The translations under genes and the position numbers were made by a program. From assembly GCA_030686995.1 (NCBI GenBank), contig CM060685.1, forward strand, positions 125,141,823 through 125,205,822: 64,000 bases of DNA, written 5' to 3'. Below the pieces are notes generated by a model, which searched no databases, was not told the DNA's origin, and saw nothing but the letters and a program-made list of their open reading frames with translations. Origin of the DNA: Artemisia argyi (taxonomy: Eukaryota > Streptophyta > Magnoliopsida > Asterales > Asteraceae). This document shows positions 1 through 10,892 of this stretch, one piece after another (the first letter of the stretch is position 1; each line of letters begins with the position of its first letter).

Positions 1-79
1 TTTCATTCAGAATTGGGTAGTGCAGGAAGGGTGTGATCAGGGACCTAGAGAATTTACATCAGGATAGAGCACTTTTTGA

Positions 80-880
80 TCAGTTACCTGATTCAATGTC
101 CAACATGCCCAATTTAGCTTTCAATCTTGTGAAAGTGGGTTCATCCAAGGGTTTGGTGAATATATCAGCTAACTGATACTCAGTGGGGATGAAATGTAAT
201 TCAATTTCTCCATTCATGATGTAGTCCCTGATGAAGTGGTATTTGATGTCAATGTGTTTGGTTCTTTGATGAAGCACTGGGCTATTTGAGATGGCTATGG
301 CACTAGTGTTATCACAAAAAATGGGTACCATCTTGTACTGAATGCCATAGTCACTCAGTTGGCTCTTCATCCATAGTACATTTGCACAACATCCTGCAGC
401 AGCCATATATTCAGCTTCAACTGTGGACATGGCCACTGATTGTTGTTTCTTTGTACTCCAACACACAAGTTTACCACCAAGAAATTGACAGGATCCTGAG
501 GTACTTTTTCTGTCCATATTGCATCCTGCATAGTCAGAGTCAGTGTACCCTTTGAGATCAAATCCTGAGCATTTTGGGTAATACAAACCAAGGTTTGATG
601 TACCCTTCAGGTACCTGAAGATTCTCTTGACAACAGTGAGATGAGACTCTTTTGGATCAGCCTGATATCTTGCACACAGACAGACTGAGAATTGGATATC
701 AGGCCTAGATGCAAGTAAGTACATCAGCGAGCCTATCATTCCCCTGTATTGGGTTTGGTTCACTGATTTGCCAGTGAGGTCAGGGCTAAGGTTGTTTGGA
801 GGAACCATAGGTGTCTTCACTGAAGAGAAGTCAGTGAGCTCATACTTCTTCAGTAGGTTCCTCATGTATTTTCTTGGCAA
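80..880 (-). pseudogene. Copia RT C-terminus and RNase H
   Basis: The reading frame covers the last part of the Copia reverse transcriptase and the whole RNase H domain. Visible motifs are DSDYAGC with the adjacent KSTSG (first catalytic Asp), the STVEAEYMAA stretch (catalytic Glu), FCDNTSAI (Asp) and the closing HQRTKHIDIKYHFIRD plus ADIFTKPL signature found at the end of Copia pol. It ends with a stop after LDIESGN. The open frame has no true ATG at its start; it is the continuation of the frame at 862-2643 after a one-base shift in an A run near 870. RNase H would degrade the RNA strand during reverse transcription in the virus-like particle. Confidence 0.93.
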
Positions 881-2643
881 ATGGATATTCCTTTTTCAGT
901 TTGTTTGATTTGGAGTCTAAGAAAGTATGTGAGTTCACCCGTCATACTCATTTCAAACTTTGTGGTCATCAGTTTCTCAAACTGTTTGCAAAGTTTGTAG
1001 CTTGTGGAGCCAAAGATGATGTCATCAACATATACTTGAACAAGAATGACATCACTCTTTGTTTTGTAGATGAACAATGTGTTGTCAATCTTTCCACTCA
1101 CAAACTTGTTTTGGATCAGGAAGGCTGAAAGAGTTTCATACCATGCCCTGGGAGCTTGTTTCAGTCCATAAAGGGCTTTGTTAAGCTTGTAGACATGGTT
1201 AGGGTATTCACTACTTTCAAAGCCAGGAGGTTGTTGCACGTAGACATCTTCTTTGATGTTACCATTTAGGAATGCACTTTTGACATCCATTTGGTAAACT
1301 TTAAAGTTCATGTAGGTTGCACAGGCAAGGAAGATCCTGATGGCTTCCATTCTAGCAACAGGTGCAAAAGTTTCCTCATAGTCTATACCTTCCTGTTGAT
1401 TATATCCTTTGGCAACAAGTCTTGCTTTGTTTTTTATGACTGTGCCATTCTCATCGGTCTTGTTTTTAAAGACCCACTTCATACTAATGATTAAAACACC
1501 CTGGGGGCATTCAACAAGGGTCATGACATTATTTCTGTCAAATTGTTCCAATTCACCTCTCATGGCTTGAACCCAACTTTCATAAGTCAGGGCCTCTTTG
1601 ACATTTTTAGGCTCAATTTCAGAGAGATAGTCAGCATAAAGACATATATTGGCATAGGCTGCTTTAAGTTTTGCAGCCATGCTTCTTGTGAGCATGCCTT
1701 CAGTGGGTTCACCAATGATGTTCACAAGCTCAATAATTTGGGATCTTGTCCAGCTATCCTGAGGTTTGAGATAGGAATTTGAGCTTGAAGGAGCCTGATT
1801 AGGTTCAGACTCAGGAACATGAGGTGACTCATCCATATGTGCTTCAGTGACATTTGTGGGAATAACTTGCTCTGAGGGTTCCTGAGCAATTTGTTCAGTG
1901 GTTGCAGTCTCATTGGAGACCTGCTGAGTTTCAATGAACTCACTGATGGTTGGTTGGGGTAGGTTGTGATGGATGATGTAGTAGGAGACATCAGCATCAG
2001 CTTGGTATTGGGTTGAGGGGTTGTTCTCAGGATGATACTCATCAGGAGGATACCTTGATGAGTCATCAATACCAATATCTTCAACTGAGGAATTTGAGAA
2101 CCTGATGGATTCAGTGCTCTCATCAATAGTTATGTGATAAGTTTCCTCAGTTTGTTGTCTCCTTGTGTTGAACAACCTGAAGGCCTTAGAGACTAGAGAA
2201 TATCCCAGGAAGTATCCATCATCAGCTTTGGCATCAAATTTACCCAAGTGATCCTTGTGATTATGAATAAACACAGGAAACCCAAATACATGAAAGTAGC
2301 TAATGTCAGGGATCCTTCCTTTGAATATCTCATAGGGAGTCTTATTGTGCCTTTTCACAATGATTGACCTATTTTGAGTGTAGCAGGTTGTTTTGACTGC
2401 CTCAGTCCAGAAGTGTTTTGAGAGGACTGAGCCATTTAACATTGTCCTTGGTGCCTCAATGAGTGTTCTATTTCTCCTTTCAGCTAATCCATTTTGTTCA
2501 GGAGTATATGGAGAAGTTAAATTTTTAGAAATTCCTTTCTCATCACAGAAACACTCAAGGTCTTGGTTTTTGAATTCAGTGCCATTGTCAGTTCTAATTT
2601 GTTTTAACTTTGACATCATTCTGATTTTCAATGTTCCTAACAA
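862..2643 (-). pseudogene. Copia integrase C-half and reverse transcriptase
   Basis: The frame starts inside the integrase core: IRTDNGTEF carries the second catalytic Asp and [18 protein letters not shown] the catalytic Glu. A variable Ser/Pro-rich linker follows (about residues 180-320). The RT begins at about residue 365, with [31 protein letters not shown] cut in two by normal spacing, [10 protein letters not shown] (catalytic Asp), [12 protein letters not shown] and [10 protein letters not shown] (the YVDD active site). Both catalytic centres are intact; only the frame breaks at either end disable it. It is a third of a split Copia polyprotein. Confidence 0.93.
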
Positions 2644-3394
2644 ATGACATGATGGTTTCAGCTGCCTGACTCTTTTTGGTCAAGAAGTAAACCCAAGTGT
2701 ATCTTGAGTATTCATCCACTATGACCAGAGTATACTTCTCATGGTGAATGGACATTGGACTGACAGGTCCAAAAAGGTCCATATGGAGAAGATGTAGGCA
2801 ACTTTTGATAGAAAAGGTTTGTTTGGTTTTGAATGATGCCCTGTGGTGTTTTCCTTTTTCACAAGCAGAACAAGGCTTGTCTTTGGTATACACCAGGGAT
2901 GGAAGGCCTAGAACTTTGTTCTGTTTGGCCATGTTGTTGATGCTCTTGAAATTGAGATGAGAGAGTCTCTTATGCCATAACCAGTTGATTGTCTCACTTG
3001 CCTTTGAGAATAGACAAGTCCCATTTTGAGTCAGGGATGACATGTCTAGTACATAGACATCATCTCTCCTGGGGGCAATCAACACTACTTCCTTGTTGGC
3101 ATTAAAGATGGTCCCTCTCTTGTCATCAAACTGAACTATGTATTTTGCATCACATAGTTGGGAAACACTTATCAGATTGTACTTGAGACCATTAACATAA
3201 GCTATTCTTGTAAAAACTATACCATTGCAGTTTATTGAACCATAACCTTCAGTGGGAGCTGATGAGTTATCACCAAATACTACTTTGGATCCTAGTTCTT
3301 CCACATATTTGTGCAGATAACTTTTCACACCAGTCATACTTCTAGAGCATCCACTGTCGAGGTGCCAAGTAGAATCCCTGATGTGTTTCTGCAC
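2594..3394 (-). pseudogene. Copia protease, GAG-pre-integrase and integrase N-half
   Basis: The frame contains the retropepsin active site LDSGCSRSMTG (residues about 12-22), the GAG-pre-integrase region LWHKRLSHLNF with the downstream CSACEKGKHHR (the HHCC zinc finger of integrase), and the first integrase core Asp in HMDLFGPVSP. It ends prematurely at a stop caused by an extra A in a run near 2600; the neighbouring frame continues with integrase. Just upstream (towards 3428) the frame is closed by a stop, separating it from the gag tail. Confidence 0.92.
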
Positions 3395-3427
3395 AAACAG
3401 TAAACTGGGTTAGTTTTTCTTGTTGAC

Positions 3428-3637
3428 CTACCTTCTAGTGGGCTTAGTCCTCAGGGACTTTTTGAATATAGCTAATGAATCATGGTCAGAAGTTGTGTGT
3501 ACTGAGCTTCCACATGTTTTGCATTTTGTGGGGGTTGATGCCTCAGTTGACTGAGAAGTGTTGGTGAGGGTTTTCCTTCTGGACTGAATGAGATCTAGTT
3601 TAGTTGTCGGTGAGGGTTTTCCTAGAACAAGAAACAA
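3428..3637 (-). pseudogene. Copia gag C-terminal fragment with Cys/His motif
   Basis: A 69-residue frame rich in Ser/Thr/Lys contains CKTCGSSVHTTSDHD, a short Cys/His motif that sits just before the protease in this Copia group. Everything N-terminal to it is missing: at about 3640 the sequence becomes the end of a LINE-type ORF1. The assignment rests on position and the Cys/His motif, so it is moderately secure. Confidence 0.6.
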
Positions 3638-3648
3638 GACAAAACAAG

Positions 3649-5172
3649 CTAACCAGCAGCATCCGTGAAAGAAGAACTTCCACCTTTAGCAAAGCAAGGA
3701 AATAAATTAGCCGATTCATTAAACCTGTTATCAACACAATCATCATCACCATCTTCATCAGTAGCTAAAACATCATAAGGATTGGATGTAGACACTTGGG
3801 GACCTTTAGACTTCAACATAGATGACGATGTAGACACATTACTAGTAGCTCCCTTTTTTGGTTCACTAGTAGTCTTCTTTGGCACATACCTGACAGACTG
3901 TTTGACAGAAGTACCAACTTGACTCCCTATACCTGACTGGGCTTTACCTTTTTTCTTCTTACGACTCACCTTTTGGAAATCATCATTAGCATGCATAGTA
4001 GCAGTAGTAACCACATTTGCATTAGTAACAACAGGAGGAGGAATCTCCTTTTTAGTACAATGCTCATAGATGTGCCCAAAAATCTTACATGATGTGCACC
4101 TAGGAGGCCTCCACTCATACTCTATTCGGATAGATTCTTTAGTAAACCCATCCCCTGTAAGAGATGGGACCCCAATAGTGATAACTTCCACTAGCTCATC
4201 CTCTGAACCCACTTCAATTAAACATCGAGCAAAACTACTTCTACCCCAAGAATCCATACACATAGAGCTTGTGTACGAATCCAACATAATAGGTTTGCCA
4301 ATAAAAGAAGCAATCAAGTTAATACCATCATCTTCAAAAACTTGGATAGGCACATCATGCAATTTAACCCATATCGGGATACGTGTCAGCTCTTCCTTAC
4401 ATAATCTAGTATCAATAGACCATTGCTTGAGAATGATTGGAGATTTACGTATCATCCAAGGGCCATCTTCCAAAACGGATTCTAAACCGGCTTGAGTATC
4501 AAATTTGAAAAAGAAAAAACCTTTAGCATTCATCATGATCTTTTTCAAACCATACTTAGCCCAATTATTTCTAGCATAGTATTCAACCACTGGAAACGTC
4601 ATTCTATTACCAATAAAGTAGCCATAAAGAGTGTGTTCAAGACGGGCACTAACCTTTTCTACTACTCTACGTGGAATAGACACATTAACACCTTCACAAA
4701 CAGCCTCAGCAGTAGAGTTTTGTGTAGGTTGAATATTCGCATCCACATTAACATTAGATGTATTATCTATGTCATTCACATCAGATTTAGTATTATCATT
4801 CTTCATGTCAATCCCATAAGCCTCACATAAGCCACACATAGCCTCATACACCTATGATTGAGTTTCACTACCCAAACTAGGCCATGTCGGATGTTTGCCC
4901 GCTTCAAGCTCCTTAAGAAATACATCAATGTCCAAGGCTGATTTAAGCGAGACCCCCAACACCCCTTTAATAAAGTCATGATTACTTTGAATAGAGTTAA
5001 CCTCCGTATTAGGACCAGTAGTGACCACCGATTCCTTAGTAACCACATGCTCACTAAATGAACCCTTAGGCTTCTTATGTTTCCTCATAGTCACCTTCGA
5101 GAGATCAACATTAGCAGCTTGTAAACAATCAACATCATCCATATTAACATTCGGAACACCCACTCTCTCCAT
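3649..5172 (-). pseudogene. DUF4283 / zinc-knuckle protein (LINE ORF1 type) with one in-frame amber stop
   Basis: An ATG at 5172 opens a frame that runs to a stop at 3649 with a single internal TAG at 4852-4854; the frame is identical on both sides. The protein would be about 506 residues. It has an acidic N-terminus, a DUF4283 region in the first half of the second part (TLYGYFIGNRMTFPVVEYY, FFFFKFDTQAGLESVLEDGPW, IWVKLHDVPIQVF), then a zinc knuckle of the form C-x2-C-x4-H-x4-C (CTSCKIFGHIYEHC), then a basic Lys-rich tail (SRKKKKGK). This architecture is that of ORF1 of plant L1-type LINEs, an RNA-binding chaperone, but also occurs in stand-alone domesticated genes. No endonuclease or RT follows; Copia sequence starts 10 bases after the stop. 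Confidence 0.85.
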
Positions 5173-5590
5173 AATCGACTTAAAAAAGCAAACGAGAAAA
5201 CCCTAAAAACCTAGAAAAAACGATCGCAATAAAAACAAGAAGGACCACGGCAAACCTTCAAAGAAACGATGGCCTCAACAAGGTTGAGGCATGAATTAAA
5301 TACCCAGCACACACTAACCGACTTCCATCATGAGATCGCAACAAAATAGGAGAGCAGATTAGCGATACCCTAAAAACCCTAAGACTAAGCAGCGATTAAA
5401 CTAAACCCCTAAGAAAAACGAAACCCTAATCCTATCAGGTCTGAATCCCAATAAAAATAATGTTAACAACACAATTAAACACAGTTAATTTGTTAGAAAC
5501 ACGATCGTTAAAGGAACAAGAACAAGATTGAAGATTAAAATTCGTTTATGAGAAGGTTAGGGTTTAGAAGAAAAAAAATCGCCCATAGTA
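5173..5590 (-). other. Leader of the DUF4283 unit
   Basis: Reading on the minus strand, 5590 to 5173 is a non-coding leader with several AAACCCTA-like words (for example near 5410 and 5555) that leads into the ATG at 5172. It joins Copia RNase H sequence near 5600 without a visible target duplication. Plant LINE 5' UTRs often look like this, which supports this being a LINE 5' end rather than a cellular gene. Confidence 0.5.
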
Positions 5591-5864
5591 CTTGAGAGAG
5601 AGAGTTTTCAATATGTTTGGTACGAGCATGTTGAACTAGATTTTTGCTAAGATCAATGGCTCCTTTGTTGTCACAAAGAATGGTGATGTCGTTAAGTTGA
5701 ATTCCATAGTCGACAAGAGCTTGCTTCATCCAAAGAGCTTGTTGACATGCTTTTCCGGCCAAAACGTACTCGGCTTCCGTTGTTGAGATAGCAAGAGTCG
5801 TTTGTTTCTTAGAGAACCATGATAATATGTAAATCTTTCTTGTTAGTGAAGAGAGTATCATCAA
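5535..5864 (-). pseudogene. Copia RNase H fragment after internal deletion
   Basis: The frame enters RNase H at [19 protein letters not shown] and continues through LCDNKGAIDLSKN and HARTKHIE, where Copia similarity ends abruptly. The last 25 or so residues are encoded by the neighbouring LINE-type leader and are not Copia. The first RNase H catalytic Asp and everything between the RT LHIIMV segment and SWFSKKQ have been deleted; the junction is near 5819. Confidence 0.85.
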
Positions 5865-7902
5865 CTAAGCCCATGGTATACTTATGGTCAACTAGAAAGG
5901 TTTTAAGTCGATCATACCATGCTTTTGGAGCTTGCTTAAGTCCGTAAAGAGCCTTTTTAAGTTTGTAAACATGATTGGGTTTTTCAAAATCGATGAAGCC
6001 CGGTGGTTGAGCAACATACACTTCTTCATTAATGACTCCGTTTAGAAATGCACTTTTGACGTCCATTTGAAAGAGTTTAAAATTGTGTACACATGCATAT
6101 GCAAGTAATATTCTAATTGACTCGAGCCTAGCAACTGGAGCAAAAGTTTCATCGTAGTCAATGCCTTCTTGTTGATTATATCCTTGTGCTACTAGCCTAG
6201 CTTTGTTTCTAGACACAATTCCATTTTCATCCATTTTATTACGAAAGACCCATTTTGTTCCAATTATTGTTTGACTCTTTGGTTGAGGAACTAATGTCCA
6301 TACATCATTTCTAACAAATTGGTTTAACTCTTCTTGCATTGCTATTAACCAAGACTCATCTTTAATGGCTTCATTAATGTTTTTCGGTTCAATGGTTGAC
6401 ACGAAACAAAAGAAGTTGCTTTCATTTTGAACTTTTGATCTTAGTGTTCTTTCGTTAATGTTTCCTATGACACCATCTAATGGATGACTTTTAGATTCTT
6501 TGACATTGACAAATTCTTTGTTTAATAGTTCATCTTCCTTGTCATTACCTAAGATCTCTTGACTTTCTATTGCTTGGCTTTCAACTAAGTCATCATCTAC
6601 CAAAGGTGATGTCTTAGAGAGAGGTGAACTTTCGTCAAATGTTACGTTCAACGATTCCTCGACTCTTAAGGTTTCTTTGTTCAAAACAATGTAGGCTTTA
6701 CTATTTTGTGAATATCCAAGAAATACACCTTCATAAGACTTTGGGCCAAATTTGGTGAGATAATCCTTGGTGTTAAGAATAAAGCATTTACTATTAAACA
6801 CTCTAAAGTATCCTAATGTAGGCTTTTTACCTTTATATAGTTCATAGGGAGTTTTATTCAAAAATGGTCTAATTAAGACTCGATTTAAAATGTAAGTTGA
6901 TGTGTCAACAGCGTTACACCAAAACTTTTGTGGAATGTTTTGTTCATTAAGCATTGTTCTACTCATCTCTTGCAAAGTCCGGTTTTTACGTTCTTCTACA
7001 CCATTAGATTGAGGAGTGCGTGGAGCCGAAAAGTTACGAGTAATTCCATTTTTATCACAAAAGTTTCCAAATTGAAATTCATTATCAAATTCACGACCGT
7101 GATCCGTTCTAATAGACACAATACTAGACCCTACTTGATTTTGAATTTTCTTACTTAGAATCTCAAATATATCAAAAGCTTCATTTTTACTTTTCAAAAA
7201 TTTTGTCCAAGTATATCTTGAGTAATCATCTACTATGACCAAAGTATAGAAGTTACCTCCATAACTTTGTATAACGGATGGACCAAATAAATCCATATGC
7301 AAAAGTTCTAGACATCTAGATGTAGAAACCAAGTTTTTAGCCTTATGGCTACTATAGACTTGTTTACCGACTTTGCAAGCGTCACAAAAGTGTTGGTCAT
7401 ATTTCAACTTAGGTAGGTTTCGAACTAAGTCTTTGGAAGCGAGGTTTTGAATTAGTCTCATGTTAGCGTGTCCTAAACGTCTATGACATAAAGTTGAAGA
7501 TTCATCTAATGAAGTAAGACAAAGTTTGTCTCTAGATGTTTGATCCATCTTCATGACGTATACGTTGTTCTTAAGAACACCTTTGGCTATGGTTATACCA
7601 TCTTTAAGTATTTTACTTCCATTTTCACTAAAAAGGACATTATACTTATTACGGCAAAGTTGACTAATACTAAGGAGATTAGAACCTAAGTTATCAACAT
7701 GAGCTACATCATCTATAAAAAGGGAGTTATGAGAGATTGTACCTTTTCCGATGATTTTGCTCTTAGCTTTACTACCAAAAGTAACATTACCTCCGTCACA
7801 TTTGTGATAAGTTGAGAAGAGGCTTTTGTTACCCGTCATGTGCCTTGAACAACCGCTATCTTTAATCCATTCATCCGGTTCCAAACATACTTTGAGGTAC
7901 AC
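5809..7902 (-). pseudogene. Copia protease-integrase-RT (RT lacks YVDD)
   Basis: A long open frame of 697 codons with protease ([11 protein letters not shown] near residue 15), GAG-pre-integrase ([19 protein letters not shown]), integrase core ([33 protein letters not shown]) and RT ([47 protein letters not shown]). The frame stops soon after DLHIIMV, immediately before where the YVDD active-site strand should be, because sequence from there to mid RNase H is missing. The long undamaged frame indicates relatively recent inactivation compared with the gypsy fragments in this window. Confidence 0.92.
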
Positions 7903-7943
7903 CTATTTTACGAAAAACATTCAAACATTTGGTCCCCAATTTC

Positions 7944-9782
7944 TCATGGGTCCATTTTGGTTAAGCATACCATTAACTTGATCCAAGTATGACAATAGAA
8001 CATAAGGGTTCCATGACATGTAATTTGGAGTTTGGTAATGTCCAGGAGTGTTTTGGTTCCAAACATGTTGGTAGTTTGGTCGTGTGTTGTAGTACTCTTT
8101 GGAAAGGGGTGTTTGGGAATTGGAGTCTTAGGTCTTGGTTGAGTAGTTCTAGCTCTAAATTCGTTTTTACTAAGTCCTACTCCAGTTTTAAAGGCAGGTT
8201 TTGTTCCATTTTTATATGTGACTTTAACAAATTTTGAACGATCCGATGTGGAGGATGTTACTGCTGCAGCAGACCTGGCGGAACCTTTGGGTTCAACGGG
8301 CGGAACCCTAATTTGGGTTCCGTCTGTTCCGCGGGCTGCTGTAGCAGTTTTGTTAGTTTCTTGTGCTTTCTTTTCTTGTTTCGTTTGACTCTTTGAAGTT
8401 TCTAATTTCATGAAACCTAGTCCTGTTTTATCAAATGGTGACTTTTGAAGTTTCATAATTTCATCCACACAAGAAATGCTCTTATCGAACTTCTTAAACT
8501 TTGTGGTTTGTTTTATTAGATCATCTTGAGTAATTTTAAGTCTCTCAACTTTGAGTTTAAGCTCTTCACATGATTTACACGATGTGTCAATACCTTTACT
8601 CTTTTCTAATCTCTTAGCTTTTTCTTTTAACTCATAAACTTCATTTTCTAAAAACTCCTTTTTAGTTTTCAAAAACTTATTTTTGTTTATGATTTTTAAG
8701 CTCAATTCACAAAGTTTATTATATTCTTTTTGTAAGGTGTCATCATCAATAGAAGAATAAGATGAGTCGGAGAGTACCTCATTTGAGTCGTGAGCCATGA
8801 GAGCAATATCATCATTCTTTGGCTCATCGTCATCTCCTTCATAGTCACTCCAAGCACTACCTACAAAGGCTTGTTGAGACTTGCTTTTGGGTAGTTTTGG
8901 ACATTCTCCTATGAGATGACTTGTGTCTCCACACCTATAGCATTTTCTTTCAATCTTTCCTTTCCTATCATCACGATCTTTTCGGAAGGTTTTCTTGTCA
9001 TCTTTAGGTTGCCTTACAAACTTCCCTCGTCTACGAAAGAACTTCTTGAAGTCTCTAACGGCCATAGCATATTCTTCATCATCACTATCCGAAGTAGATT
9101 CTTCATCATCACTTGATTGGACTCTAGCTTTCAAGGCAATGGACTTAACCTTTTCTTTCTTGCCTTTAACTATTTCCGAATCTGTTTCCATTACCATTTC
9201 ATGAACTTTGAGGTTTCCAATTAGCTCGTCAAGTGACATGCTTGAAAGATCCTTGGATTCTTCAATTGTCATCACTTTTGCTCTCCACTTCGGATGGAGT
9301 GCTCTAAGGAATTTCCTGACAAAATTCTTGCTACAAAAAGATTCATCAAGTGCTTTAAGTGAAGTAATAATAGTGTTAAACCTAGCAAATGCACTATCAA
9401 TTATCTCATCTTCGAGAATAACAAATTGTTCATATTGTTGAACAAGAAGATCAATTTTGTTGTTATCCTTAACTTGTGAGTTTCCTTAATGAGTAACTAT
9501 TAAAGATTGCCAAATATCTTTGGCGGTTTTACACATAAAGACTATTTCATATTCTTTCTTAGGCAAAGCATTGTAAAGCATCATTTTAGCTTCATTATTT
9601 TTAGCAATCAATTTCTTTTGATCATCATCTTTACTATTAGTAGCTATATTATCACCGTCAATGATTATATACCATAAATTTATATCTTTAGATTTCACGT
9701 AAGTTTCAAAACGGTTTTTCCAATATATAAAACCATTTGCTTCAAAAAGTGGTGGTCTTTGCATAGATTTTGTAATTTTCAA
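7944..9782 (-). pseudogene. Copia gag with zinc knuckle, one in-frame stop
   Basis: An ATG at 9782 opens a gag frame: the N-terminal PLFEANGFIYWKNRFETYV segment and ALPKKEYEIVF are typical of UBN2-type Copia gag. A TAA at 9486-9488 interrupts it, but the same frame continues uninterrupted to 7944. Downstream is a CCHC knuckle (CYRCGDTSHLIGECP), an acidic stretch, a predicted coiled-coil-like Lys/Glu-rich segment, and a GC-rich patch encoding Ala/Gly/Pro residues. A frameshift near 8020 separates it from protease. Gag forms the virus-like particle shell and binds element RNA through the knuckle. Confidence 0.88.
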
Positions 9783-9841
9783 AATCTATGGATCGTTTCA
9801 AGTTTTAAAACACAATATATTTTAAAAGCTTGAGTAACTTG

Positions 9842-9853
9842 GCTCTGATACCA
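9842..9853 (-). promoter_or_regulatory. tRNA-iMet primer-binding site of the Copia element
   Basis: On the minus strand the sequence is TGGTATCAGAGC, complementary to the 3' end of plant initiator tRNA-Met. It lies two bases after the LTR end, as expected for the start of minus-strand DNA synthesis. Confidence 0.92.
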
Positions 9854-9855
9854 AT

Positions 9856-10892
9856 TGTGGAAAACTGGAAGGGGGTTGAATAGTTTACCGTTTAAAAACT
9901 TTAAACTTGTTTGATTATCTTTTGAAACTTTCCATTTAATCAAAGATATGAACACAAACACAATATATAACATGCAAGTATAAAGAAAGAAACGATCAAA
10001 TCACAACACGAGTATTTATCGTGGTTCGGCTACAAGGACTCTTTTTCCTTGCCCTACGTCCACGCCCCGAGTATCCAACTCGAGAGTTTCTTTTACTAGT
10101 CAACAAGCTCCTTTCACCGGCGGAGAAAACCTTACACGTATCTTATACACGTTGACCGACACTAAGCTAGATGTCGAGTTCTTTTACAAGGGTACAACCA
10201 CTCCCGTTAGTTCTTTTACAAGGGTACAACAACTCCCGTCACACTTTGTATTTTGAGGACTAAAATACTAACCGATCACAACTGAAAATACACAATCAAA
10301 TGAAGTGTAAACTACACAAAGTCTACACGATGCTAAGCTAACAAGTCTTGCAACGTTGTGTTGAATACTTGTAACTTTATATGAACTTGTGAACTTCTTT
10401 GCTACAAAAGAAACTTCACATTAAGATGAAATGTTAAGGGGTTAGATGAATGAATGTATGTGTGAAATATGATGAGAAGTGATGAAACCTAAATACAAAC
10501 AAATGGCTTGGTATTTATAGCAAAACATTCCGCAGGCCTGGCGGATACGGCGGAACCCTCAGATGGGTTTCGCCCGTGTATCTCCAGGGTTCCGCCGGGA
10601 CTAACAGTTTATCTTGTAATAACTTTTCAAACCAACCAAAGTCACATCAACTAAAAACTAGTCAAACACAAACTTGTGCAAGAAGATTTATGGTTAGTCA
10701 AACACACAATCTTTCCTTAAATGTATATTGACAAACTTACCATAAATGTGATGTGACATTTCTATTTTAAGAAATATAAAAAGTGTTGTGTTTTATGTGA
10801 AATGTAAAATGTAGCAAATGTCTAATTATGCAAGTCTTTAAACTAAAATTAAGTTTTACTTAGGAACTAAAGTTTACATTTTGTCGTTAACA
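9856..10892 (-). repeat. Copia 5' LTR
   Basis: The LTR end beside the primer site is clear: the plus strand begins TGTGGAAAACTGG. The outer end is placed at 10892 because the minus strand there starts TGTTAACGACAAAATG, giving TG...CA ends and a length of 1037 bp; the partner 3' LTR is missing, so this end is inferred. Inside are a TATA box (10512-10519), a 32-bp tandem repeat in two copies (10178-10241) and a GC-rich GGCGGAACC inverted repeat (about 10530-10602). Confidence 0.75.
10512..10519 (-). promoter_or_regulatory. TATA box in Copia LTR
   Basis: The minus strand reads TATAAATA within the LTR, positioned to start transcription toward gag. Confidence 0.6.

Larger units (their letters stand above)
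1..3640 (-). mobile_element. Ty1/copia retrotransposon, truncated at 5' side, pol broken
   Basis: Reading the minus strand from 3640 down to 80 gives, in Copia order, a gag tail, protease, integrase, reverse transcriptase and RNase H. This order (integrase before RT) defines Ty1/copia. No UBN2-type gag N-terminus, primer-binding site or 5' LTR is present; upstream sequence switches near 3640 to a LINE-type ORF1. The 3' LTR, if any, lies beyond position 1. Pol is split by two single-base length changes in A runs (near 2600 and near 870) and by stops near 3400, so it cannot make a full polyprotein. Whether the truncation came from deletion, nested insertion or template switching cannot be told from this window. 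Confidence 0.93.
5600..10892 (-). mobile_element. Ty1/copia retrotransposon with 5' LTR, 3' end lost
   Basis: On the minus strand this element has, in order, a 5' LTR (10892-9856), a tRNA-iMet primer site, gag with a zinc knuckle, protease, integrase and RT, then an RNase H fragment fused after an internal deletion. The element stops near 5600 in the middle of RNase H, where the leader of the DUF4283 unit begins. It is a different Copia family from the copy at 1-3640: the proteins share motifs but not close sequence. The element is dead: there is a stop in gag, a gag/pol frameshift, and loss of the YVDD part of RT. Confidence 0.9.

Noticed and set aside
4070..4830. Plus-strand frames opposite the DUF4283 ORF
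   Set aside because: Shadow frames; the minus strand carries the recognisable domains.
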